Source: Phorcus lineatus (Eukaryota > Mollusca > Gastropoda > Trochida > Trochidae). From it: a stretch of 64,000 nucleotides of DNA. Within the stretch, counting starts at the first letter, position 1. Each line of letters opens with the position of its first letter. Location of the stretch: positions 78,509,022 to 78,573,021 of the forward strand of contig OV121081.1 in NCBI GenBank assembly GCA_921293015.1, written 5' to 3'. Positions 1 through 9,740 of the stretch are shown here, one piece after another. The notes below the pieces were generated by a model. The model made no database searches. It had not been told where the DNA came from and saw nothing but the letters and a program-made list of their open reading frames with translations. The position numbers were made by a program, and so were the translations under genes.

Positions 1-700
1 TCTGACCAAATTATCATTATTATAGATCTAGCAATACAAACTGTAAGAATTAGTTAGAAGGCTCCACTTGCTGGTTGTTTTTTAATATTTTATACAGACA
101 TGACGATTGTGTGTCTATATAGGATCATTTTCATTAAATTATTTCACCTTTGTCGAAAACTTATTTGACAATTACATATTCATGAAGAGAATGTCATCAA
201 TTATATGTCTATATTTTCAAGAATTTTTTAAGGTTAGAATTAATTGTCCTATTAATGAGATGATCTTTTCACAGACTTTAGGCCTATATATGTTTAATCC
301 ATGAATATAGTATTTCATCAATGTTTTCATGAGATTATTTTTTATTTAATCTGACATTCTATTAATTGGTATCACATCTAATGGAAACTTGGAAAAATAT
401 AATTAAATTAGTTTTTAATCTATGAAATTCCAATTCATACATCTATTTAGCTTTCAAATTGTTTAATGTTTGATTAGAATAATTATTGTGTTATTTGTTT
501 CACCCCAACCTGTCGGGGAACAAATGCCTTCTATCGATCGATTTCAACTTAGCCTTTAGAAATATATTATTTGAAAAAGAATATTTGATTCTATTCATTC
601 ACCTCGCCTGAGGCAAACTTACCTTTAAATTAATTCAACTTATTTTACTGTACTGGAAAATTTAGCTTGAAATAACCCCCAAAACACACTTTTATTTATG
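1..700. other. No gene recognised, AT-rich flank
   Basis: AT-rich sequence with only short chance frames. If the minus-strand gene proposed at 728-950 is real, this stretch is the beginning of its first intron. I see no convincing exon, RNA gene or repeat in it. Confidence 0.4.
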
Positions 701-727
701 TAAACAAACCGAGCATGGTGCACTCAC

Positions 728-833
728 CTCTCATTATTTTATTGATACATCTCCGATGTGAGTCGGATATGCTGTCTCCGATGTATTTTTCTGAAATAAA
801 GGACCCTTTTTGCAATGTTACTAACACTGCCAT
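728..833 (-). CDS. Candidate first coding exon of an unidentified minus-strand gene
   Basis: On the minus strand an ATG at 833-831 opens a frame of 35 codons (MAVLVTLQKG... ending NKIMR) that runs to a consensus GTGAGT donor at 727-722. The CpG-rich promoter at 940-1090 lies upstream in this orientation. An earlier ATG at 915-913, in a Kozak-like GCAACATGGCG context, gives only 20 residues (MAGCLYDTGF...) before a stop. So either the longer frame is the protein start behind upstream ORFs, or the whole exon is 5' untranslated. I do not recognise the peptide and found no second exon to the left. A plus-strand GTAGGT donor near 953 leaves open a divergent transcript. Confidence 0.25.
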
Positions 834-939
834 CGACTATATTGACTTGATATTACTGCAATTTCTTCGTAAAATGTCTGGACGAAAATCCTGTGTCATA
901 AAGACAGCCCGCCATGTTGCCTGTTGATGTCCGAGGAAG

Positions 940-1090
940 CGATCGCGGGAAGGTAGGTCAAAAATACGGCGCGCCGATTGGTCGAAAACCTGTAGGGGCG
1001 GGGCTTAATGGATCGGTCTATTGGGTCGGCGGGAACAGTTAGGTATTATGACGTCATCGCACAATGACGTCACTTAGCATGACGTCATGA
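940..1090 (-). promoter_or_regulatory. CpG-rich promoter with three CRE sites
   Basis: Three perfect palindromic CRE/ATF sites (TGACGTCA) lie at 1049-1056, 1065-1072 and 1080-1087, spaced about one and a half helical turns. Closer to the presumed start are a GC box (GGGGCGGGGC, 995-1004), an inverted CCAAT box (ATTGG, 977-981) and the CpG-rich GGCGCGCC at 969-976. In minus orientation the order CREs, GC box, CCAAT, transcript matches housekeeping promoters of animals. It could be bidirectional. Confidence 0.55.
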
Positions 1091-1173
1091 AACAGTCTAA
1101 CAATCAAACAAGCCACAGATAAGGAAACCCGCCATAGATTAGGGACCCGGCACAGATCTGAGTCCTACATATG

Positions 1174-1191
1174 TATATATATATATATATA
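1174..1191. repeat. Short (AT)n microsatellite
   Basis: Uninterrupted TATATA tract next to the CRE promoter. Confidence 0.8.
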
Positions 1192-1199
1192 CATACCTC

Positions 1200-4100
1200 G
1201 CGATATGCTTAGAAAGATATACCTCCACAACTCTATGTAGTTTTGTTCTGCTTCTTCTTTGTTTTCATTTGCTTATTTTCTTCACTGGGGCGTAAATCAA
1301 TTCCTCTTTGGGATAAATTGGTGACCTCCCTTTGCTATAGAGGATTATATAACTTCAAGAGAACAACAGTTTATTTGCTTTAATAGGGCAGTTACATAAC
1401 GTAGTTTAATGCGTATGAATCTTTCAAAATTACAAATTACCCGGAAATGTTTATAAATACACTGGCTTGCGTGTTGTGTTTGCAGTTGTTTTATTGTTTA
1501 AAAACAATAGATAAATCAAGTCCGGAGGGATATTTTGGTCCCTTTATGTCATGTTCACTCCTTGCAGGAACAACGTCATTAAAAATCGTTCTCGTGAAAT
1601 GTTTTTCGTCGTACCTTGTTTTGATACTAAATATAAATGCCTCTAGCAACCTATATTTGTAAAATGCTACGCTGTAATTAACGAAATGGAATTAAAGGAA
1701 TGACTGCTTTGATCTTTCGTTAGTTCGCTTAACGGAATTCATGAATACAGCGTTGCTACGTTCCTGCTCAATTTAAAGATACCAATGAATAAATCACAAT
1801 TTACTTTTCCGAAATAGTGTTCCTATAGGTTACAGTCAGATTATAACTGATATGTGGATATTTATAATGCGCACATTTAGCCTTATAAATTAACATTATT
1901 ACCGTTTTCTATCCCAAGCTGACATAGTTGACGCTCATAGGCAGGGGTGAGCGCCCAACCCAAGAAAAGTCCAAATATAGTAAATGTTGCGAGTCGTATT
2001 CAGTTCTCATACCTGATAAAAGATATACAAAGTAAGTTTGGGGCAGGGAACTACAATTCAAAATAAAAAAAGAATACGCATAACAGTAACTAATTTGTAA
2101 CTTTTGACACCCATGGGGCGAACCCATCCAAACGAAAATCCTGCATCCGCCCATGCTTGTCGCTCTATGGTTACCATCACCTCACTGCTTTAAAACACCC
2201 CAACTCTTTTAGTTCGTGTCTCAGTGTCGGCCAGGGAATCACCCTTCAAACTCTCAGTTTATCCAGCTCTGTCACGGTCAACCCACCCTTTGGGCTAGCC
2301 GCGCCAGATGATGCTGAACTTTATTATTAGCGGTCAACTGAGCTTACACAGGACCACGAGCAAAGGGTCTTTTCCTTCTAATCATTAATACATTCATTTT
2401 TTTGTGTTTCGCTTCTCTACCAACTCCCAATAATATTCAGTATATCCTATAAGACATACGTTTGGACGGCTTGTTACTGTATACGTGCACTCTAGTTACG
2501 AGTAGTTTTATGAGAGAAATTCTCAGTATTTTATGCAACTGACAAACAAAGGTAACGATACTTATTATTGAATAGGTCCACCGTTCATTCGGAGAGTTGT
2601 TTGTTATCACCCCTTTTTAAATGTTGCATTCATGAACTTAAAATGTGTACATATGATTCATTTACCAAAACAACAACAGATTTATCAAAAGGATTTTGAC
2701 AAAATGCCTTAAGGCACTTCGTCTACATTAAAGCATTACTCTTTTCCGTTAGCTTGTATAGAATAAAAACACTAAGTTTCTATACAGCGTTATGAAATTT
2801 AAATCATGCTAATGTTTTTTTACTCTGTTTACATCTTTCAACAGTTCATAATATATTTTGATTATTAATTATTTCGAGTTGTACAATCAAGGTTCCAGAA
2901 TTTACATTCCAATGATAAGTTTTGACGTTGCATTGTGCCAAAAGAACTACCGCACAATGTCAATGTCAAATTATTAATCTTTCATGATCCGCACAGGTGC
3001 ATGCTTCATTCTCTACAAAAACAGACTCAACATACACAAGGCACTAATGTCATCTGCAATTTGGAATTAATTGCAGTAGACCTGTTTCATGGGTTCAAAA
3101 TTCACATTCATGTTCGTGTTATCTAGCTAAGGAAAATGTTATGTAAGAGATTCGGACATTCTTATCCAATAATAAGTTTCCAACCACTTGACTGGAAAAT
3201 TTATCTCGGTGTGGTGATTTGGGTGCTTCAGGGACCCTGGGAGCTACCTTCAAAGGTGAACGAATAGAAGCTATGTCAAATTTGAATCGTTATAAAACCT
3301 GCTGTTTTCCTCCCTGATCTGTCCACCCTCTTTCGGATGATTTTAATCCACGTGGAAATAACTTAAATATTGTTGAAAGTTTAATCCAAACTCAGTCACT
3401 CACTTATTTCAGGGTTGTTGATATTCAGCCATATATGTCATGTATGTCCCATCATCTACATGTACATTGCATCCAATCTGGGGTTTTTTTGTCAATCACG
3501 AGGAGAGAAATATTAACCGCGTATCTCTTCCATTGTTTGATTACCTCGTACCTTGATTAATACCTTCGCCAAATGATGTGTGTAAGTAGATCATTCGTGG
3601 CCCGCTCATGTGCACAATCTAAAGAAATATGTATGAAAGTAAATTCATTCTGAAGAAAGTGAAAGGTGTCTTCTTCACATCGAGAATATGTCCTTTCAGA
3701 TTACCTTCACTTAAAGTCCCTAACTCCTGAGACAAATGTGAAGAACTGGGGTAAATCGTCTTCTCTGGACCTCGATCAGGACCTATGTGCGAAGCTGTCG
3801 TAGCCTTGTGATAGTCGTTGGCTACGTTCATGAATAGTACAAGACTACGTACCTAACACTAAGATAGCTTTGAGAATCTAGGTCCTGGCAGTTAGTAATA
3901 AGAATGGGAGTAGGGCTAGTGTCAGATACATCCCACTGTCAGTTGTCATGCCTGTAGTGAGTCACGCTTCACTGGCGCTGAGTCTTCCTGGTTCAAAATA
4001 TTGCACGAATGTTGTTGAAAGACAACCCAATTACTAATACTTAACAGTGTTACACAATAATTCCACTGCTTTAGGATGAAATCAACAGAAATGAAATTTA

Positions 4101-4400
4101 AGGGATAATGCCCTGTGGCTTGACGAACAACGATTTGTGTTATTTCTCCTTGCATTTGGAACTTCAACCAAAATAACTAAAATCTTTCTTTACTAAACAT
4201 GTTTCTCATATATAGACTATATCATTCCCTTTCAAAATATGAAAATTTATTAGTTATGCTTGACGTGAGGCGTCGTTAAAAATCTTCTATATATCTTACG
4301 GTAACAGACACATTGCAATGTTTGACAGTGTAGCTTCCGACTATAGGTCCCTGTGGCCGAACTTCGAATTTGATCCTTCATTGAGAGTTATTTCTTAAAT
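1200..4400. other. Intergenic, no gene recognised
   Basis: Intergenic DNA between the CRE promoter and the repeat upstream of frataxin. Around 2100-2155 a GC-richer patch (reverse strand GGGCGGATGCAGGATTTTC) resembles interspersed repeat ends I associate with molluscs. The patches at 2220-2350 and 3680-3830 are also more complex than their surroundings. No open frame here has recognisable domains or splice-flanked structure. Confidence 0.4.
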
Positions 4401-4401
4401 T

Positions 4402-4565
4402 TGGTCCTGTTTCATAATGACTTTTCCCGGCTTCACGTTCATTATAACTCAATAACAAAACAAAAATACAGATTTTCAAAATCAACCACTACTTCTCGAT
4501 AAAACAACACCATTTGTGAACTTTAACACATTTGACCCCAGCAACATACTCAGTGGCCCTTTAAT
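4402..4565 (-). repeat. Dispersed repeat R2, 5' fragment
   Basis: Read on the minus strand, this segment (TATGTTGCTGGGGTCAAA, then TTTATCGAGAAGTAGTGG) matches the start of the element at 50808-51403 and the copy in frataxin intron 4 at 7500-7715. The similarity to 50808 onward includes the shared TTATCGAG(A/G)AGTAGTGGTTG stretch. The fragment lies about 220 bases upstream of the frataxin start codon. Confidence 0.6.
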
Positions 4566-4784
4566 TCATTGTAAGAAAAACTATAAGAATATATTTTCTG
4601 ATATCTCAAAATAGGTAAATGGGGAGCATAGAATATAGTTTGTATTTAAGCAGAACTATTCTTGTAGGATAAATTCCCTAGGCCTCGTGATATGAGGTAT
4701 TTTACTGTTCAGTGAAGCCAGGCTTTGTAGTTGAAGGGAGATAACTCTAATTCTTCGTCCCCTGGCTCATGAAATTGTGAGAAA
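4566..4784 (+). promoter_or_regulatory. FXN: Frataxin upstream region and 5' UTR
   Basis: Non-coding stretch between repeat R2 and the proposed frataxin start. It holds the motif GGGAGATAACTC at about 4736-4747, some 40 bases before the ATG; I associate this motif with molluscan genomes. I see no clear TATA box, GC box or CpG island, so the transcription start is not placed. Confidence 0.35.
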
Positions 4785-4883
4785 ATGACAACGAGGGTTC
4801 TCGGGTACAAGTTAACGAGAAACTTGTGTAAACGATTTAAGTGGTCTGATGTCAGAATACCGACTTCTTGCATGAGCAGTGAG
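4785..4883 (+). CDS. FXN: Frataxin exon 1 (proposed)
   Basis: ATG followed by 33 codons ([18 protein letters not shown]...) rich in Arg, Lys, Thr and Ser with one acidic residue before position 22, typical of a mitochondrial presequence. It ends GAG|GTATGG, phase 0. Chosen because it is the nearest upstream frame with presequence character whose phase fits exon 2. No homology supports it. Confidence 0.6.
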
Positions 4884-7800
4884 GTATGGTTCGTTATGTG
4901 TAAATGAAACGATGTTAGAATGACTTCGCAGTCTTCGGTTAAAAAGTCCGCATGGTGATTTCGTTCTGTAGGCCTACTCAGGCCAAATTTAGCGATATAT
5001 ATCCAGATTTCAGGTTTGTACTATATGCGAACGATGTATGAAATGTTGGAAAGATTTTCTCTCGACTCGAATTGAAATAATTTGTGTATGTCTGTATGAC
5101 GACATTCATTGCTCCTAAAATTCAAACAACACATCAACATCCACTCAGGGTCGTGATCTCCTGTTTCCAGCCTCATATGTTTCAATTACTTACGTACCTA
5201 AAAAAATAGTTTATGCATCATTTTAAGCGCTCAACTCTGCCACTTCGAGTCCATCACCCCCACCATCTTCCCACTTGCACAAATCACGTGGTCTAGCTAA
5301 GATAGGCCACCCCAACTTTTCTGTGCTTGTCTAGCTGATGCCGCGAATTGGGATAGACCAAAGAGAAATCATATGAGACCTGCAACTTTTCGCCAAAGAA
5401 ACCGCAGCACTCAAAACACAAATACTGGCAGGTTGCAGCAAGGTTTAAATTAGCCAGAGACAGAGACTGGTGCAATTTAAGGCCATGCAGGGGAAGATGC
5501 ACCAATCCTACTCTCTCCCTGCTTCAACAAGCTTACGGAATACGAAGTAAATGAAGAACAATGGAGGCATCTCTCTGTTTGCTTTAACCAACGAAAAAGA
5601 ATTTGGATTAACAGTCTTTTCTGTATTTGCAGCTTCGAGTGCCACCACTTTGGCGTCATACAGCGTCAATTTCACTTCAGCTCAATGACAAAGTGAAACA
5701 CAAATTGACAGTTGTTTCAACCAACACCTGGATGTTCTCTACAGACTCGCACAATGGGTCAGTCATCTATCAAATAATACCTTATCAGTTTCTCCATTAT
5801 CTAGTTCACTTCATGTAAGCTTTATTTGATAAGATTTAAGAAAAATTAATTTTGCTTTCTTTGGAAATCTAATTATGAGTTATGACATCATTAAAGTAAA
5901 ATTATTTTTATTCATTCAACAATGTTTATAATTTTAGGTCAAATTAATGAAATCAAGTGGCATTGTGTCACATTGCTCAAGTGGTATACTCCCTCAAGTA
6001 TATTATTTTACTTCTCTGAGTGAACAATAAGCACATAAAAAGACAAACTTTGACTTGCAGTTTTCAGATGTGATTCAAGTGGTTGCATATCATAACTTGT
6101 TATTTTATTCTGAAAGATTCTCCAACCCTAGAAAAAATAATTTTACTAATAGAGTTTGTTTGTAGGACTATTGAGTTTGTGTGCAGTAATACTCTGTTTG
6201 TATGTTGTATTATTGAAATTGTATGTTGTACAATTGAGTTTGTATGATGATCAATTGATTTTGTTTGTTTTACTAACTAAGTGTTTGTTGAACAAGTGAG
6301 TAGGTATAATGTACAACTAAGTTAGCGATGTTGTATAATTGAGTTTATGTTGTACTATTGAGTTTGTGTGTTGAACAGTGGGTTAGATTACATTCCAGTG
6401 ACATAGTGAATAAATGTAATATTGTTATATTTGGGATCACATTAATTGCAGCAGTACAAATGATTGTACCTTTTTTTAGAACAGTTGCAGCACAGTGGTC
6501 GTATGGTAAGGTGCTACGCCTGTCATTGCTGGCAGTGTTGCCTGACTAAGGATGTTGGTTAGAATCATGCAAGAGATTCGACCTAAAAGAGTATAAGAAT
6601 CTTTACTATTGCAGATATGTATGGAGATAACTTGTTCATTTGTGTCTCATTTGTGTATAACAATCTTGTACAATGAGGTTGTATGTTGCAGAGAGCTGAC
6701 GGAGAAGCACTATGAGGAGCTAGCAGATGAGACCCTCGACTCACTGGCGGAATACTTCGAGGATCTTCCAGAACACATTGACTGTCACCAAGACTATGAT
6801 GCTGCACTCGGGGTGAGTAACACCTGACTCTCCCACACTCTTCCTATTAGAGTCATAGGGTGCTTGATATTATGATTGGTTTAATACCTATAATGATATT
6901 TATTGATTATGCTACAATTGACCATAATGTCAATCTAAGTTTGAGAAATTTTCTTAAACAATTTTCTACATGATGAGGTAAATATGAATATGCCTTGTGT
7001 TGTTGGTAGAGTGGAGTGCTGACCATAGCTTTAGGGGGAGACAATGGAACGTATGTCATCAACAAACAGACCCCCAACAAACAGCTCTGGCTCTCCTCAC
7101 CTGTCAGGTAAAGTAAACAGTTATTGATGGTCTGATGAAGCCGTCCTCAGAGATTGGCAATTTTAATGTAAAGATCTTCAATGACGTATGTAATATTTTC
7201 ATTATTCATTCTAGGAAACTTCAATGTAAAGATCTTCGCTGACGTATGTAATATTTCCATGATTTATTATCTAATGTGACACAGAGTATGTTTCATGATT
7301 TGTTATGTGCCTCGAATAGAGTCAAAATATCATGTGACTAGAGTTGAATTCAACTCCCCTATTTAAACGTGCATCTTTATCTCTTACATGCCATAATTAT
7401 GACATTTACTTGTTTTCATTTGCAATTAAAAACGGCCATTTTAATTATAAGGATTTGAAATCTGGTGTCCAATTTGCAGGTATACCAATCTATATTTCTC
7501 ATTGTGTCAGCTATACATAGGTTTCCAAAATTACGTTTGAGTCATGGATGTGCCCCATTGTCCAGTTTTCGATCATAAATCTCAACTTTTTCCCTTTCCT
7601 TGTCACTGATAAGCATTGAGATGTTAATTTCCAGAAACAAACAATAGATGTCAATGAAATAACACCATTTATGAAGTTTGACATAGTTGACCCCAACAAC
7701 ATACTGTGCCCCCTTAGTTAAAACTTAATTCCTTGTTGTGATTAATTTTGAAAAATGGTATAATCATCGTCAGCATCATGTACTGTAGTGTTACTTTTCT

Positions 7801-7961
7801 AACATAAAATTATATAATGTTGCAGTGGCCCAAAGCGGTATGATTTCCAGAATGGAAGATGGATATACAAGCGTGACGGAATCTCGCTACACGAACTCAT
7901 CAGCCGGGAGCTAAAAGATAAAAACATAGACACAGACCTTACAAAGTGTTCCTACAGCTAA
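4785..7961 (+). CDS. FXN: Frataxin, mitochondrial Fe-S cluster assembly factor (five exons)
   Basis: Coding exons 4785-4883, 5633-5757, 6692-6812, 7010-7107 and 7826-7961 join in frame (579 nt) to a 192-residue protein; the human form has 210. Frataxin acts in the mitochondrial matrix, where it binds the NFS1-ISD11-ISCU complex and stimulates sulfur transfer for Fe-S clusters. Residues 1-70 are basic and hydroxylated, as expected of a targeting peptide. The acidic first helix spans about 79-100 ([14 protein letters not shown]). The beta sheet contains [15 protein letters not shown] (128-142) and SGPKRYD (148-154), then the last helix ([10 protein letters not shown], 168-177). Residues equivalent to human D122, G130, N146, Q148, W155 and R165 are present; human I154 is Leu. 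Intron phases are 0, 2, 0, 2. Exons 3-5 are certain. Exon 1 and exon 2 rest on phase, splice sites and plausible targeting character only. Confidence 0.93.
5251..5499 (-). repeat. Dispersed repeat R1, copy in frataxin intron 1
   Basis: Read on the minus strand, CATCTTCCC, the block around CACCAGTCTCTGTCTCTGGC, then TTTGAGTGC, GCACAGAAAAG and GTGGGAAGATGGTG recur in the same order at 50051-50300 on the plus strand. About 250 bases long with moderate identity. Short open frames across both copies are not conserved as protein, so I treat it as a non-coding interspersed repeat. Confidence 0.65.
5633..5757 (+). CDS. FXN: Frataxin exon 2 (proposed)
   Basis: The acceptor TTTTCTGTATTTGCAG is strong. 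The frame reads [16 protein letters not shown]... to [11 protein letters not shown] and ends at a GTCAGT donor in phase 2, exactly what exon 3 needs (GG plus A gives Gly75). FSTD next to the exon junction resembles the mitochondrial processing region of other animal frataxins. The GTCAGT donor is usable but not ideal. Confidence 0.6.
6167..6382 (+). repeat. Degenerate ~22-bp minisatellite in frataxin intron 2
   Basis: About ten imperfect units around TTGAGTTTGTATGTTGTACAA. A further unit-like segment at roughly 6667-6690 (TTGTACAATGAGGTTGTATG) runs directly into the exon 3 acceptor. Confidence 0.7.
6494..6570 (+). repeat. Degenerate tRNA-like SINE head in frataxin intron 2
   Basis: GTCGTATGGTAAGGTGCTACG resembles an A box region, and GGTTAGAATCA about 50 bases later resembles a decayed B box (GGTTCGAATCC). 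The order and spacing fit a tRNA-derived SINE head. It does not fold as an intact tRNA. Confidence 0.35.
6692..6812 (+). CDS. FXN: Frataxin exon 3
   Basis: Encodes [20 protein letters not shown] and onward to DYDAALG, the acidic first helix and start of the sheet (residues 76-115), closely matching human frataxin at the same exon limits. The donor is GTGAGT. The acceptor ATGTTGCAG lacks a clear pyrimidine tract and sits in a minisatellite-like unit. Confidence 0.95.
7010..7107 (+). CDS. FXN: Frataxin exon 4
   Basis: Encodes residues 116-147, [20 protein letters not shown] and onward to LWLSSPV, the most conserved part of the family. The acceptor is TTGGTAG and the donor GTAAAG, phase 2. Intron 3 before it is only 197 bases. 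Confidence 0.96.
7154..7270 (+). repeat. 58-bp tandem duplication in frataxin intron 4
   Basis: AATGTAAAGATCTTC...GACGTATGTAATATTT occurs from 7165 and again from 7223, a 58-base period with few differences, shortly after exon 4. Confidence 0.8.
7500..7715 (-). repeat. Dispersed repeat R2, copy in frataxin intron 4
   Basis: On the minus strand: GTATGTTGTTGGGGTCAA, ATTTATGATCGAAAACTGGA, CATGACTCAAACGTAATTTT. These blocks match 50808-51010 in order (TGTGATCGAAAACCGGACAG, then the identical GACTCAAACGTAATTTTG). This is the 5' part of the element only. Confidence 0.7.
7826..7961 (+). CDS. FXN: Frataxin exon 5 and stop
   Basis: The acceptor ATAATGTTGCAG is followed by [19 protein letters not shown] and [10 protein letters not shown], then a tail ending KCSYS and TAA at 7959-7961. 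This completes the C-terminal strands and second helix. Confidence 0.96.
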
Positions 7962-8233
7962 ACAAAGGGGCATTTAACAGTTGACTTAGATTTAAAATAA
8001 GCATTATAGTCATAATAATTGCTATGGAAGTGAGTCTTGCTAACAGCTCAGTAACATCAATGGTAACAAAGAGAGGGTCCTATCAGAATCATTTTCATGC
8101 CTTAGCAAGACTTTAACATTTGCAGCAATAATGATTTGTCATTATTTTGCATTATTTTTTGTAAAATTTTCAAATATGAAGAAAAATAAAACTTTTACTC
8201 TCAGTAATATGATTCAAGTGAGTAGTGAATAAA
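7962..8233 (+). terminator. FXN: Frataxin 3' UTR and polyadenylation signals
   Basis: Consensus AATAAA hexamers at 8185-8190 and 8228-8233 follow the stop codon by roughly 225 and 270 bases. A T-rich stretch lies between them. The first is the likelier cleavage signal. Confidence 0.65.
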
Positions 8234-8239
8234 TGTTAT

Positions 8240-9530
8240 TATTAATGATAATGGAAATTTTCCCTCAAATTTTGTTTCCACAAAATCATTATAATAGCGT
8301 TTTCTATTTCAACTTGGCCAAATGTAGTTATGTTTGAGTTGAATATTACATGGAATTTCATTGCCATATAACCAGCTAGTGCATGCAGGTTTCACCTCAT
8401 TTAGCCACAATGGTGTTGAAGACTTTATCCCTCCAATATGAATAGCTGGCATGATTTATGTGTAGGATATGGTCAGAAAAAGTCTTGATTAGTTTGTCAC
8501 AAGGGACTCGTCCAAGGCCGTTAGGAAAAGAACAAGCCCATGTGCCAAACTATAGGAGACTTTAAGGACCATATCTAACTTAATGCAAAGTCACTTCCAA
8601 CTCTTGGTTGATACCCACTGCCCTATTTATCATAACTAAGTATCAAAACACTTCAGACTCAAATGAAAATCTTCTTATTTTGCTTTCAAGTAAAACATTA
8701 ATGTTAATTATATTACTTATTTAATATGTTTACCAAAATAAATTGGTAACCCTTGAATAAACTATTGGAGGTTGGACATTACTTGATAACTATTGGAGGG
8801 TATCTCCACTATATTATATCTAATGGAGACAACGCAGGGGCGAGACAGAACTAATGTTATCATAACTTTGTTTAAAGTGAACTTATATATATGTGAACAC
8901 AGTATGAAATGCAAAATATCTCTCCTAACCTTGTCTGTCAATAAAAGATTTGTCGTTTTATCATTATATTTTTTTTCCTTTATCAGGAAATGTTTTGAGT
9001 TATTAATTTCTTGTATTTGAGTGAATGTGAAATCAATAAAAAAATCATTTTTGAAATTTTTATACCCACCCCATTTATCATTTTTTAAAACTGAAATCAA
9101 TGATTAATGCTCTTGGGATGCAGTGTTTAAAATGTTTTAAAATATTGAGTAACAAATATGATAATGATGATGGTCAAAATGTTTGTATGATTTTGAGAAG
9201 ATTTTCGTTGGACTGAGTTAAAAGCAATATCCAACTGAGGAAATGTTATACAGAGGACCTAAAAAGGCATGATGGAGAAACCTCATAGGTGGACACTGTT
9301 TCTATTTATTACAGGGAGTATTTATTGTATCACAGATGCAGAATTTGTTGAAGCAGTCGTAAAATACTCAATTTCGCCTTATTCCCGTGTCCTTTTCTCC
9401 ACAAGAAAGAACTCGCATCATCATTGATATTCATTTTTTACATGTATATTTTGTGAAAGAATTAGAATTAAGTGTCAAAAACAATTGGTACCCTCCTTTG
9501 GTATTCATTTTCAAGTTCATACTAACTCTA
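8240..9530. other. Intergenic downstream of frataxin
   Basis: AT-rich sequence with a SINE-tail fragment at 8388-8500 and no recognised gene. The open frames at 8762-9100, on both strands, are low-complexity and look like chance. Confidence 0.4.
8388..8500 (+). repeat. SINE-tail fragment
   Basis: GCAGGTTTCACC..TAGCCACAATGGTGTTG..GCTGG parallels 19128-19200 (GCAGATTTCATC..TAGCCACAATAGTGTTG..CTAGCAGC), followed in both by GTGTAGGAT. This is the body or tail of the tRNA-headed element at 18960, without its head. Confidence 0.5.
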
Positions 9531-9535
9531 ATTAC

Positions 9536-9740
9536 TCATATGGTTAATCAAAGGTGATGACATACTAGTATTTTCAATATGAGCACTTGTGCGCATATCA
9601 CTTTTGCCTAGCAACGATTGTTTCAGCGCGAGTAACCGCATTTCGTCGTCTGTGACGTCATTAAATCTCGCTCTAGCTCGGATAATACAAAAAATCACAC
9701 TCATTTCGTAAAAGTCATAATTATGACACACTAAAAATCT
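9536..9740 (+). repeat. Dispersed repeat R2, 3' fragment
   Basis: Matches 51038-51385: ATATGAGCACTTGTGCGCAT, then ATCACTTTTGCCTAGCAACG, then GTCGTCTGTGACGTCAT. The match then skips the left hairpin arm present at 51264-51327 and resumes at the right arm (GATAATACAAAAAATCACAC). It is therefore an internally deleted copy that kept one arm only. Confidence 0.75.

Noticed and set aside
715-927. Plus-strand 70-residue protein
   Set aside because: It is antisense to the better-supported minus-strand leader exon and has no recognisable motif.
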